NCBI GenBank assembly: GCA_947259115.1 | Contig: CAMYKS010000023.1 | Span: 25,193-89,192 of the forward strand | Source: an uncultured Desulfobulbaceae bacterium | GTDB taxonomy: Bacteria > Desulfobacterota > Desulfobulbia > Desulfobulbales > BM004 | Reading direction: 5' to 3' | DNA length: 64,000 nucleotides | Part shown: positions 43,765-53,024 of the stretch, one piece after another | How positions within the stretch are numbered: the stretch's first letter is position 1 | Layout of the letters: every line of letters starts with the position of its first letter | Notes under the pieces: model-generated | Seen by the model: the letters and a program-made list of their open reading frames with translations, nothing else | What the model was told of the DNA's origin: nothing | The model's database searches: none | Program-made: the position numbers and the translations under genes

Positions 43765-45552
43765 TTAACGGCTCTGCAGCTTCTTGTTCTTATTTTCCAC
43801 CTGCTGCACCATTTCCCTCTTAAAGGCTACGAGTTTGGCGGCAAGCTGTCTGTCATGCAGAGCCAGGATACGGGCTGCAAACACTGCCGCATTTTTTGCC
43901 CCGGCCTTGCCAATGCCCATGGTGGCAACAGGCACCCCCGGCGGCATCTGGACTGTGGAAAGCAGCGCGTCAAGGCCATTCAGGGAAGAGGCGTCAAGGG
44001 GCACACCAATGATTGGAATATTTGTGTGGGCCGCAAGAACTCCTGCCAGGTGAGCGGCCATACCCGCTCCGGCAATGATAACCTGCAGGCCTCTTGATGC
44101 TCCATTCTGGGCATAAGCACTTGCAGCATCAGGAGTACGATGTGCTGAATTAACAGATATTTCATAAGGAATTCCCATGGATTGTAGAAAATCGGCTGCT
44201 GCCTGCATAACAGGCAGATCTGAATCACTGCCCATAACAATGCCGACCTGGGCCTTATTGTTACCTGTTTTTTTTGTTTTTGTATGGTGTGCCGCTTTGG
44301 CACCAATATCTGTGCGATAAAAACTGCCGGGCCATTTAATCATGGCAACTGTTTTATACGCTTTGCTGATCGCATCATCCAGATCATTGCCAATGGCAGT
44401 GATGCCGAGTACCCTGCCACCTGCAGTAACTACCTTTTTGTTCTTCAGGGCGGTTCCTGCATGAAAGACGACTACAGACTCCTGTTTTGCAGCTTGTGGT
44501 AATCCGGCAATTGCTTTTCCCTTTGCATAGGCCCCCGGATACCCCCCCGATGACATAACAACGCATACTGTGGGCCGTGGGTCGATATTTAATTTGATCT
44601 TGTGCAGTTGACCGTCTAAAACAGCCTCGACTATATCAACCAGGTCGGTCTGCAAACGCATGAGAAGCGGCTGGGCTTCAGGGTCACCAAATCGGCAGTT
44701 GAATTCAACTACCCTGGCCTTGCCCTTTTTTATCATCAGGCCGGCATACAGGATTCCTTTGTAGGGTCTTCCTTCCTTGGCCATGCCTTTTACAGTCGGG
44801 ATCATTATCTTTTTCATGATCTGTTTTTCGAGGGCCGGAGTAACAACCGGAGCAGGAGAGTAGGCCCCCATGCCGCCTGTGTTCGGTCCCTTGTCATCAT
44901 CAAAGATCGGTTTGTGGTCTTGGGAAGTGGGCAGCGGCAGTACTGTTTTACCGTCAGTAAAGGCCAGAAAAGATGCCTCCTCGCCGCTCATGAAATCCTC
45001 AACAACAACCCTGTTGCCGGCGCTGCCGAATGCCTTATCCTTCATGATCAAATCAATGGCATCCACGGCCTCCTTGATTGTTCGGGCAACTATTACACCC
45101 TTGCCGGCTGCAAGCCCGTCCGCCTTGATGACCACCGGCGCGCCGCTGCGCTCTACATATTCAATTGCCCTTTCACGTTTACGGAAAACAGTAAAACCGG
45201 CTGTCGGGATGTCATGGTCCTGCATGAATTTCTTGGTGAATACCTTGCTGCCCTCAAGTATTGCCGCTTTTTGCGAGGGGCCGAATATGCGCAATCCCCT
45301 CTTTGTAAAGGCATCGACAACTCCTAATGTCAATGATGATTCGGGGCCGACCAAGGTAAGGTCTATCTTGTGTTTTTTTGCAAAACCGACAAGCCCCTTC
45401 ACATCTGTTGCACCAATGGCAACACACTCCGCCAGTTCATTGATTCCTGCATTTCCCGGGGCACAGTAAATCTTTGACACCCGCGGGCTTTGATCCAGTT
45501 TCCATACCAAGGAATGCTCCCTGCCGCCGGAACCGATTACCAGTATTTTCAT
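43765..45552 (-). CDS. purD-purE: fused GAR synthetase (PurD) and N5-CAIR mutase (PurE)
   Basis: Residues 1 to about 421 are PurD: MKILVIGSGGREHSLVWKL, the ATP-grasp part VIKADGLAAGKGVIVA, and FNCRFGDPEAQPLL. After a basic linker (KTKKTGNN) residues 434-595 are a full PurE: VGIVMGSDSDLPVM, SVNSAHRTPDAASAYA and GAGMAAHLAGVLAAHT. One chain would carry the second and sixth steps of purine synthesis. There is no stop or frameshift in the joint. AAGGAG precedes the ATG by 10 bases. With purC elsewhere in the window, purine genes are scattered. Confidence 0.95.
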   Translation of the reverse strand: MKILVIGSGGREHSLVWKLDQSPRVSKIYCAPGNAGINELAECVAIGATDVKGLVGFAKKHKIDLTLVGPESSLTLGVVDAFTKRGLRIFGPSQKAAILEGSKVFTKKFMQDHDIPTAGFTVFRKRERAIEYVERSGAPVVIKADGLAAGKGVIVARTIKEAVDAIDLIMKDKAFGSAGNRVVVEDFMSGEEASFLAFTDGKTVLPLPTSQDHKPIFDDDKGPNTGGMGAYSPAPVVTPALEKQIMKKIMIPTVKGMAKEGRPYKGILYAGLMIKKGKARVVEFNCRFGDPEAQPLLMRLQTDLVDIVEAVLDGQLHKIKLNIDPRPTVCVVMSSGGYPGAYAKGKAIAGLPQAAKQESVVVFHAGTALKNKKVVTAGGRVLGITAIGNDLDDAISKAYKTVAMIKWPGSFYRTDIGAKAAHHTKTKKTGNNKAQVGIVMGSDSDLPVMQAAADFLQSMGIPYEISVNSAHRTPDAASAYAQNGASRGLQVIIAGAGMAAHLAGVLAAHTNIPIIGVPLDASSLNGLDALLSTVQMPPGVPVATMGIGKAGAKNAAVFAARILALHDRQLAAKLVAFKREMVQQVENKNKKLQSR

Positions 45553-45846
45553 GGCCCAAATCTCCTTTTAAATCTTTTCATTCTGTCACACCGGACAAAT
45601 ACATTTATATAGCAGTTTTTACCCTGCCCAAGCGTTGAACTTCACCTGCTGTAGCACTGTCTTATATTCCGCTACAATAAACCACCACAACGTAGTATAA
45701 GTATTTCCCCCTAAGAGATGATAGGGTATTATGAGTTTTTTCCTGTCCAGTATCTAAAATGTAAACCTACCTTTATGCTTCAAATTTTGTCAAGATATTG
45801 TGATTATTGAATCATTCGCAAATATAAAAAAATTGCACTTTTTGTC

Positions 45847-45875
45847 TTGACATCCATTAGTTATATTTCTATCAT
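45847..45875 (+). promoter_or_regulatory. sigma-70 promoter of the TetR-type gene
   Basis: TTGACA (45847-45852), 17 bases, TATCAT (45870-45875). Transcription would begin near 45882, about 78 bases before the ATG. The -35 surroundings are identical over 16 bases to the methyltransferase promoter near 21350. Confidence 0.7.
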
Positions 45876-45883
45876 AGTGCCGC

Positions 45884-45901
45884 TAAATGAATAATCATTC
45901 A
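45884..45901. promoter_or_regulatory. FadR-type operator
   Basis: TAAATGAATAATCATTCA matches, at 17 of 18 positions, the consensus I recall for the Bacillus TetR-type FadR (TGAATGAMTANTCATTCA). It lies at the start point of the predicted promoter, where a repressor would block RNA polymerase. Confidence 0.6.
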
Positions 45902-45959
45902 GATTCAGGTTTGCTTCATCAGCCTATACTGACCAACCTGTTTTATGCTGTAATTATTA

Positions 45960-46544
45960 ATGAAAAGTTCTGACAAACACGAGAAAATAATTCGAGCTGC
46001 AGTTAAAGTTTTTGCAAAAAAAGGCTTTTTCAGCGCCAGAATTTCCGATATTGCCAAAGCCGCCAAAGTAGCTGACGGCACAATTTATCTCTATTTCAAT
46101 AACAAGTTTGACATTCTCATCTCTGTATTTGATGAAGAAATAGGTAAATTTATCGCACAAACCAAAAAACTTGTTGACCAGGAAGAGAATCCCCAGAAAA
46201 AAATTGAGGTTTTCGCCCTCAAGCACCTTTCCATGGCCAAGGAAAACAAAAGCCTGGCTGAAATCATACAGATGGAACTGCGTCAGAGTCACAAGTTGAT
46301 CAAGGAATACCGCAAAACCATCTTCAGCGAGTATGTTGATATCATCTCCGCCATCATCCGCCAGGGTCAGTCAAAAGGCATTTTCCGCAAAGATGTAAAA
46401 CCCGGCATTGCCAAAAGGGCTTTTTTCGGGGCCCTGGACGAAATGACCAGGCTCTGGGTGTTGTCGCCCAAACCTCCCTATGATATCGAAGATACGGCGA
46501 AACAGATCAGCAACATTTTTCTGCAGGGTATTAATGCCGCTTAA
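45960..46544 (+). CDS. TetR-family regulator, FadR-like
   Basis: The 194-residue regulator has a TetR helix-turn-helix at residues 10-55 (IIRAAVKVFAKKGFFSARIS, DGTIYLYFNNKFDIL). The C-terminal half (AEIIQMELRQSHKLIKEY, FFGALDEMTRLWVL) resembles TetR_C FadR-type domains that sense acyl-CoA. Ligand is inferred only. It stands alone, with its own promoter and an operator that it probably binds; targets would be fatty acid oxidation genes outside the window. Confidence 0.85.
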   Translation: MKSSDKHEKIIRAAVKVFAKKGFFSARISDIAKAAKVADGTIYLYFNNKFDILISVFDEEIGKFIAQTKKLVDQEENPQKKIEVFALKHLSMAKENKSLAEIIQMELRQSHKLIKEYRKTIFSEYVDIISAIIRQGQSKGIFRKDVKPGIAKRAFFGALDEMTRLWVLSPKPPYDIEDTAKQISNIFLQGINAA

Positions 46545-46871
46545 GCATTACCTCCAACCTGCCCGACGTCTCAATTACCCCCCATCCCATAGAAACAGCT
46601 GACATCTTCCAGCAGCCGGTGACTTCGCCCAGACTGCAGATTTCACCAGTCAAGGTGGAGGACAGGCAAAATATACGGTGTGCGCTATACATTAGTATGT
46701 GAAAAACCCTGGAGCAGGCTATATGAATTTATCGGCTGCCCCGAAGGGTGCCTGGTTTTGAAAAACTTTACTATGTATTTGCACAAACTGTAAATTTTTC
46801 AATAAATCAAAACGTACTGGCACAAATCATTTAGGCAAAATACCTGCAGAATGTTTCATGAAATCTGCTGG
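46545..46871. other. convergent region between tetR-type gene and greA
   Basis: The 327 bases hold a possible folded RNA or two-way terminator at 46702-46759. No gene was seen. Confidence 0.5.
46702..46759. terminator. possible bidirectional terminator or structured RNA
   Basis: AAAACC and CAGGC on the left pair with GCCTG and GGTTTT on the right, with a small inner hairpin CCC-CGAA-GGG. An A-tract on one side and a T-tract on the other fit a terminator used by the two converging genes. Confidence 0.35.
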
Positions 46872-47357
46872 CTAATCATTTTCCGGGGCAGCAATATTAA
46901 TTATTTCAAATTCACGAATGCCGCCCGGGGTGACAACCTTTGCTTCATCACCCACCTCTTTCCCCAATATGGACCTTCCCAGCGGAGATTGTATTGATAT
47001 AATACCATTTTCGACATCAGATTCCTCGGGCCCCAGAAGTTGATAGGTAACCTCAATATCCTCATCCAGGTCCAGCATGGTTACAACAGTCCCAAAAACA
47101 GCTCTGTTACAGCTTACTTCGGAACAGTCGATAACCTCAGCGCGACTCAGTTTATCTTTCAATTCCAGAATCCTGCCTTCAACATGGCCCTGACGCTCTT
47201 TAGCAGCATGATATTCCGCGTTTTCCTTTAAATCGCCATGCTCGCGTGCCACTTCAATAGCACGTATGACATCGTGACGTTCCCTGCGCTCCAGGTTTTC
47301 CAGTTCTTTTCTGAGCCTGTCAAAGCCCATTCTTGAAATGGGCATTCTTTCAATCAT
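46872..47357 (-). CDS. greA: transcription elongation factor GreA
   Basis: GreA frees backtracked RNA polymerase by stimulating transcript cleavage. The 161 residues include the N-terminal coiled coil with the acidic tip (REHGDLKENAEYHAAKERQ) and the FKBP-like C-terminal domain ending in SPLGRSILGKEVGDEAKVVTP. Length is as usual. It follows the large TPR gene's start region head to tail and ends toward the tetR-type gene. Confidence 0.95.
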   Translation of the reverse strand: MIERMPISRMGFDRLRKELENLERRERHDVIRAIEVAREHGDLKENAEYHAAKERQGHVEGRILELKDKLSRAEVIDCSEVSCNRAVFGTVVTMLDLDEDIEVTYQLLGPEESDVENGIISIQSPLGRSILGKEVGDEAKVVTPGGIREFEIINIAAPEND

Positions 47358-47389
47358 TTTATTATTCCCCTATTATTTCTAGTTTGTTG

Positions 47390-50300
47390 TTAAAACCTGT
47401 ACATCACTGACAAAAACGCCTCCTTTTGGTCGTACACATCCAAATCAAGATATCCGAAGGAAGCACTTAGTGTATAATTCTTAGCTATTTCAAAATTGAG
47501 GCTTGCCCTTAATTCGTGCAGATCATTGTCGTCTGAATCATACCCCAGAGAATACAACATGGTATAATAACTGGGAACCCCTCTTGCAAGGGTATCATCC
47601 GACAACTGATGTTTAAAGTAAAAAGAAAATCGTGTAATCCAATAATTCTGGGGAGACCAGTATGGATGATCCTTAGATGCAAAACCGTCATCTGATGGGG
47701 CTCCAGGTTTCTGTCCCTCATGGGAGTCATAAAAATCGTAATTATAGGTTATTTGCAGCTGAGTCGGCTCCGGCAGGAGAATATATGAGGCCCATAATGT
47801 ATATATTTGCGTCCAGTTGTCATCTGAATAGTCAATAAAATCATAATGTCCCCCAAGAAGTAGGCGGGGGAAAAGATCAAACATAAGCTCGATCTTATAG
47901 TTTCGTTTTTTTATATTTCTCTTCAGGCTGGCAATTGTGTCAGCCACGACATCCTGCTTTGCTGAGAAGACAGCCCTCATTTCGTCGGCAATCTTCCCTG
48001 TAAGTGCACCATATAAGAGAGGGGTGTCATCGTAGCCGTTTTCCAGTTTTTCAAACCCGCCGCCAAGGGATAACCCCAGCGTCTGTGTCAGCTTTGCGTC
48101 ATATGCCAACATGGTACGCCAACCCAGTACAGACTCACTATCCCTGTTTGACTCGTAATCAATTCTGGCAACATCCAGCCCCCACTCATGGTCGGTGGTC
48201 TGGAAATACTTCCCTCCCCCTCTGACCACCTTTTGCCTGACGGACTTATATCCATTCCAACCGTCATCATCCAGCATGGTATAGGATAGAAAAACCTGGG
48301 GTCTGCGTTTCAGGTTATTTCTCTGAACAGCATCTGCAAGTCCCGGAAAACCTGCATTTTGCTCTTCAAGTTCGCGGTAGAGAGACGCCTCGGCGCCGAG
48401 TCGCTCAAGCTTGCTGTACAAACCGGCAAGATCATAGAGTAAAAAATCATTGTCGCCGTATTCCTCCATGAGATTTTCGAGCTTATTTGCGGCATGATAA
48501 TACTCCCTGCGCATAACGGAACGTCTGACCGACAGCTCTTTATTGAATCTGTTCTGCCAGCGGTATAATGCATAATGCTCAGCCGCTATTGCATTAACAA
48601 CCTGGCCCTTTGATGATAAGTCAATTGCATGGGCCGGTGACATGACAACCTGTGAAAGGCTGGGATGTGTTCCGTCAGCAACAGTAATCACTTTCCACCA
48701 GGAACTCCTCGTTGAGGAGAGATCAACAGCTAGGCCCTGTTCCTGAATTTTTTCCTCCAGGGTTTCTTCAACCTCTGGGTAAACTACGGATTCATACTGG
48801 GAAATGGAATCTTTCCATAGCTTCATTTCCCATAGAATACGGGCTCTGAGCAGTGAAATATCCGGGCGGCCAGGATTATCTGCAAGTATCATTTCAGTCA
48901 CGGCAAGAGCTTCCTGAAAACTTCCTACCCTGGCCAATAATTCAGCCTTTTGCGAAAGAAACCAGGTATTTTCAGGATAGTCACCCAGAAACTGATCCAG
49001 GAGCTCGAGTGCGGTAATATATTTACCCTGTTTAATGTGTGCATCAGCAAGCAGGAGTTTTGGCATTAATGAATAAGGTGTTTTGCCTGCTGCTTTTTCA
49101 GCTGCTTGACGCTGCCCGGAAATATCCTTGTACTTTCGGTATAATGTTGCCAGGGCCAACTGTCTGCCAAAGTCCTGGGCCCCGTAACCTCTTGCTTTAT
49201 CCGCACTTTCATCTGCTTTGTCATTCTTGCCCCAGGCCCGATATATCTGCTCCAGTAAAACCAGAAGTTCAAGTTCCAACACATGACTATTTTGCAAACC
49301 AAGGACAATTTGTTCTGCTTCTGCATACTCCCCGGCATAAAGATAATTTTCAGCCATATGCTTACGTATGCGGACATCGGGTGCTTCATTGCCGGAATAA
49401 TCAGGCACTGTTCTATTGTTTCTTTGTTCGGGCAACAAGGCTTCAGCCTGTCTGTACAGCTCCACCGCCAATTCATACTCTCCGGCGGCTCCATACATTT
49501 CAGCCTGGAGAAACTCTTTCTGCCATTCCCAATTTGCCTTTCTGGTGTCGCCCTGGTGCGATTCACTTATCTCAAGTTTAATTGCTTGAAGCCAGATTTC
49601 ACTTTCGCCTATACGACCGGTTTCTAGGAAGAGATAAAACAGGGCCTTGAGAATAGGCATTCTATACTCTTCACGCACCAGGGCTGTACGAAGAGTTTGT
49701 TCAGCCTCATACAACAAATCCAAATTCTTATATGATTCTGCAATACCCAACCAGGAACGGATACGGAAATGACGCACGGCTTCATCGTTCTGTGCGGATG
49801 TCTGCTCTAATATATTTCCATAGCGTGCAACGGCTCTACTCAAATAGCCGGATGCCCTGTAGGCTTCAGCAAGGAGAATTTTCAACTCCAGATCTTCATT
49901 AATCGATGAGGAAGTCTGCTGATATCCGGCATGAAAGACTGCTGCGTCAAGCAATCCCATTTGTGCCGCCAAAGCAATCACATCATGTCTTATTTCATAA
50001 CTGTTTGGCTGCAGCATCAGCAATGTTTCGTAATCCTGTAGTCTATGGGCCGGCAGATTAAGTTTTTCGGCAAGTGAGGCCCTGGCCTCGAGGCAGGGGA
50101 TATTCCAGCAATCGTACTCAGAGAGTTCCGAGAAGTAATCCCGACTCAGCAACAATTCTTCTCTGCTGAGGTAAAGGATAGCCAATTCCTGCGTTATAAA
50201 ATTATCTCCAGGATCAAGCTCGTGCATTTTATGCAGGATTGCCAACAGTTCATCCTCCTGCTCCAATTGCAGAAACAATTCAGCCATGGACCGATATGTG

Positions 50301-51583
50301 GATAAATCATCCCCAACAATATCAGCTAAAAACCCCACCATTGAAAGAGTGCCTTCGTTTTCCCCTATGGCAATTAAATCATTTGCCAGGGCCGCAAGAA
50401 TTTCATGGTCTGGGGGGGAGATTTCCAGCAGTTGCCGGTAGAATGGTACGGTTTCCCGGTAGAGCCCGGCCGCTATATGATTGCGGATAGTTTGCTTCAG
50501 CTTTGCAGTTTGCCTCTGATCGTCTTTGGAGTAATGGTCCCGAAATGTTGCCCGGGTTTGTCTATTCTTCTCCATGGTTGCATTGATGCCCGCAAGCTGT
50601 TGCCTGACCTCATGATCATCGGGATAGTGCTCGAGATGTTTTTCATAGTAAATCAGAGCTTTGCCATAATCTCCAACCTTTTCATACGTTTCCCCAAGGT
50701 GTGCAGACAATGCAACTTTATCCGGACTTTGAGCCAATATTGTCTGAAGGTGCGTTAGAGATCTGTCCAACTGCTCCGTATTTTCATAATACTCGGCCAG
50801 AAATATGTTGGCCTCAAGATTATCCGGTTGCCGCGCCAGAACACGCTCCCAATATGTGAATGCCTGCTGTTCAAGCCCAAGGCGCTCATAAGTTTTGGCC
50901 GTTTTATACAATATCTCAAACTCGACATCTTCATTCCTGGACAAAATAGTGAGGTGAACCCTGGCCTTATCATAATTTTCAGTTTCATATAATAGAAAGG
51001 CGAGATAACGCCGCACCCCTCTATTCGTTGGTTCCTGCCGGGTCAATTGCTCAAGATAAGGCAGGGCCTCTTTTTTTTTATCCAGCTTAATCAATCCTTC
51101 TACCAGTCCAGCTAAGGCTGTCTGATCAGTTGGATTTTTCTTGTATACCCTCTTAAAAAGCCCCACTGCCCTTTCATACTGGGCCATCTCCCACATGACT
51201 TTGCCGAGGGAAATAATAAACAAGGTGCTGTCTGGTTCTGATTCAATGAGGAGTTCAAGGAGTTTACCGGCTTCATCCCAGCGTTTTAAATATATTAAGA
51301 GCCTTGCATATTCCCAGCGCGCTTCTTCAAGATTGCTTTTCAAAACCAGCAGGCCATCGTACTGATGCAGTGCTGAGTCAAAATCTCCCTGCAGGGCACT
51401 TTTTCTGGCCTTATCCCAGAGCACCTTCCATTGCGGGACCTCTTCGCCGTCAACCACGATCTTCTGCTCCGGCAGAAGGTCATGTGGTGTGATCGTGAAA
51501 AGCTGCGCATGACTCGCCTGACCTGACAGGCATTGGAGCAAAACTGCCAGAACTGCGAGGTAAGCTTTTCCTGTAATATTCAA
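47390..51583 (-). CDS. TPR-rich outer membrane beta-barrel protein (PelB/PgaA-like architecture)
   Basis: The 1397-residue protein has a signal peptide (ending ASHAQ), about 1000 residues of TPR-like helical repeats (for example ALAGLVEGLIKLDKKKEALP, YYEKHLEHYPDDHEVRQQLA), and a C-terminal region (about 1093-1397) of alternating strands that ends in SVMYRF, with a terminal Phe as in outer-membrane barrels. This plan is that of exopolysaccharide export proteins PelB and PgaA. No glycan synthase genes lie nearby, so export of a polysaccharide is inference. Confidence 0.8.
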   Translation of the reverse strand: MNITGKAYLAVLAVLLQCLSGQASHAQLFTITPHDLLPEQKIVVDGEEVPQWKVLWDKARKSALQGDFDSALHQYDGLLVLKSNLEEARWEYARLLIYLKRWDEAGKLLELLIESEPDSTLFIISLGKVMWEMAQYERAVGLFKRVYKKNPTDQTALAGLVEGLIKLDKKKEALPYLEQLTRQEPTNRGVRRYLAFLLYETENYDKARVHLTILSRNEDVEFEILYKTAKTYERLGLEQQAFTYWERVLARQPDNLEANIFLAEYYENTEQLDRSLTHLQTILAQSPDKVALSAHLGETYEKVGDYGKALIYYEKHLEHYPDDHEVRQQLAGINATMEKNRQTRATFRDHYSKDDQRQTAKLKQTIRNHIAAGLYRETVPFYRQLLEISPPDHEILAALANDLIAIGENEGTLSMVGFLADIVGDDLSTYRSMAELFLQLEQEDELLAILHKMHELDPGDNFITQELAILYLSREELLLSRDYFSELSEYDCWNIPCLEARASLAEKLNLPAHRLQDYETLLMLQPNSYEIRHDVIALAAQMGLLDAAVFHAGYQQTSSSINEDLELKILLAEAYRASGYLSRAVARYGNILEQTSAQNDEAVRHFRIRSWLGIAESYKNLDLLYEAEQTLRTALVREEYRMPILKALFYLFLETGRIGESEIWLQAIKLEISESHQGDTRKANWEWQKEFLQAEMYGAAGEYELAVELYRQAEALLPEQRNNRTVPDYSGNEAPDVRIRKHMAENYLYAGEYAEAEQIVLGLQNSHVLELELLVLLEQIYRAWGKNDKADESADKARGYGAQDFGRQLALATLYRKYKDISGQRQAAEKAAGKTPYSLMPKLLLADAHIKQGKYITALELLDQFLGDYPENTWFLSQKAELLARVGSFQEALAVTEMILADNPGRPDISLLRARILWEMKLWKDSISQYESVVYPEVEETLEEKIQEQGLAVDLSSTRSSWWKVITVADGTHPSLSQVVMSPAHAIDLSSKGQVVNAIAAEHYALYRWQNRFNKELSVRRSVMRREYYHAANKLENLMEEYGDNDFLLYDLAGLYSKLERLGAEASLYRELEEQNAGFPGLADAVQRNNLKRRPQVFLSYTMLDDDGWNGYKSVRQKVVRGGGKYFQTTDHEWGLDVARIDYESNRDSESVLGWRTMLAYDAKLTQTLGLSLGGGFEKLENGYDDTPLLYGALTGKIADEMRAVFSAKQDVVADTIASLKRNIKKRNYKIELMFDLFPRLLLGGHYDFIDYSDDNWTQIYTLWASYILLPEPTQLQITYNYDFYDSHEGQKPGAPSDDGFASKDHPYWSPQNYWITRFSFYFKHQLSDDTLARGVPSYYTMLYSLGYDSDDNDLHELRASLNFEIAKNYTLSASFGYLDLDVYDQKEAFLSVMYRF

Positions 51584-51704
51584 TGGTTCAATTAACTTCA
51601 GTAGTTGTTAAACTTGTTTATGAATGGCAAAGGTCAGTACAGGGTGCCACTGGTAAATACAGATATGCAAGGAAATAATCTCAAGGAGATCCGACTATTT
51701 AGCT

Positions 51705-52658
51705 TTATCCTTCTTCAAACTTATCTTGCCCGAAAAAATTTCTTATATCAGGCACTTCCTGTTCAAGATATTTTTTCATCTTTTTTAACAGGTTCACTTC
51801 AATCTGCCGAACCCGTTCCCGTGAAATACCGAAAATATCGGCTATGTCCTGAAGAGTTTGGGGCTCATCGCTCAGCAATCTGGTCTGCAGAATCATCTGC
51901 TCTTTATCATTAAGGCTCTTCTTCATTTCATCTAAAATTGCAGCCATACGCTCCTTGATCTCCCTGCCGGCCACAACTTCTTCAACACTTGGCCCCCCAT
52001 GGGGCAGAAAATCCTTCTGTTCATCATCGGAATCCTCTCGCACCGGGCTTTCCAGTGACACATCCCAGTTGTCCATTCTCTGGCTCATTTCAATGACCTC
52101 ATTCTCCTTAACATGCAGTCGTTGTGCCAGCAACTTAGTATCCGGCTTAAAGCCTTGGGATTCAAGTAATTTTCTTTCCTTATTAAGGCTGAAAAACAGC
52201 TTTCTTTGTGCCTGGGTGGTGCCGATCTTTACCATGCGCCAGTTATCCATGATGAACTTGAGAATATAGGCCCGGATCCAATACGCGGCATAGTAGGAGA
52301 ATTTGACTTCCCGAAAGGGATCAAATTTTTTCGCTGCCTGCACAAGGCCGACATTCCCCTCCTGGATAAGATCTAAAAAGTTCTGCATCCAGTACTTCTG
52401 AAAATCCATTGCCACCTTGACCACGAGCCTCAGGTTTGAGGAAACTAGTTTGTAGGCAGCCTCGGGGTCGCCTGTCTCATTATAACGTACTGCCAACTCT
52501 TCGGTTTCTTCCCTGGACAAGAGAGGGAACTGGCTGATCTCCTGGAGATAGCGCTGCAAACCGGTATGACTTACCACAGGAAGATTCTTGTCTTCCGGCA
52601 TGCTTACCAGCTGTTGTGGTACTCTGGCTTGTTTTTTATCCTTACTCTTTTTTCCCAT
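51705..52658 (-). CDS. rpoH: RNA polymerase sigma-32 factor
   Basis: RpoH directs heat-shock transcription. The protein has region 2 (LVVKVAMDFQKYWMQNFLDL, VKFSYYAAYWIRAYIL), the RpoH box QRKLFFSLNKE and the region 4 helix-turn-helix LQDIADIFGISRERVRQIE. ATG at 52658 gives 317 residues. A TTG twelve codons upstream (52694) has a well-placed AAGGA and may be the true start. It diverges from lepA. Confidence 0.92.
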   Translation of the reverse strand: MGKKSKDKKQARVPQQLVSMPEDKNLPVVSHTGLQRYLQEISQFPLLSREETEELAVRYNETGDPEAAYKLVSSNLRLVVKVAMDFQKYWMQNFLDLIQEGNVGLVQAAKKFDPFREVKFSYYAAYWIRAYILKFIMDNWRMVKIGTTQAQRKLFFSLNKERKLLESQGFKPDTKLLAQRLHVKENEVIEMSQRMDNWDVSLESPVREDSDDEQKDFLPHGGPSVEEVVAGREIKERMAAILDEMKKSLNDKEQMILQTRLLSDEPQTLQDIADIFGISRERVRQIEVNLLKKMKKYLEQEVPDIRNFFGQDKFEEG

Positions 52659-53024
52659 GGGCCCACATTCTAATAAAAGAGCCTGAAAGGTCAATCTCTT
52701 TCCTTGCCTGTTGAACTACGGATTTCAGGTCACAATATACCCCGTTCGTTGCCGGAGCTAATACCATGCCGGATATGTATAGACTGAAAAAGCCCTGAAC
52801 CCATCATGGGACCTGGTAAAATAGACGAATTACCAGCGCAATACCCACAAGCCCATCACTCTAGTCAGGGATGACAATATCTGTTTCGCCTCAACGTTTC
52901 TGTATATTTACTGTTTTCTTCTTGTATCATTTATGCTAAAAGTGTTCGCCTGCCTACAAAGGCCATCTGGCAGTTATTTATAAGTTCTTGGCAGATGGCA
53001 CAGGAATAGTTATGTAATACCTCT
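52659..53024. other. divergent region between rpoH and lepA
   Basis: 366 bases without a gene. A hairpin near lepA is listed separately. No clear consensus promoter was found by eye; the rpoH side may use a heat-shock or stress promoter. Confidence 0.45.
52962..52999 (+). promoter_or_regulatory. hairpin in the lepA leader
   Basis: GCCATCTG (52962-52969) pairs with CAGATGGC (52992-52999) around a 22-base loop, 25 bases before the lepA ATG. It may affect message stability or initiation. Confidence 0.3.

Larger units (their letters stand above)
45553..45959. other. divergent region between purD-purE and the TetR-type regulator
   Basis: 407 bases, AT-rich. The plus-strand promoter and operator of the regulator are at 45847-45901. 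No gene or riboswitch that I can recognise precedes purD-purE. Confidence 0.55.

Noticed and set aside
44870..45469. 199-codon plus-strand frame inside purD-purE
   Set aside because: It is Ser/Thr/Pro-rich antisense translation of a strongly conserved gene.
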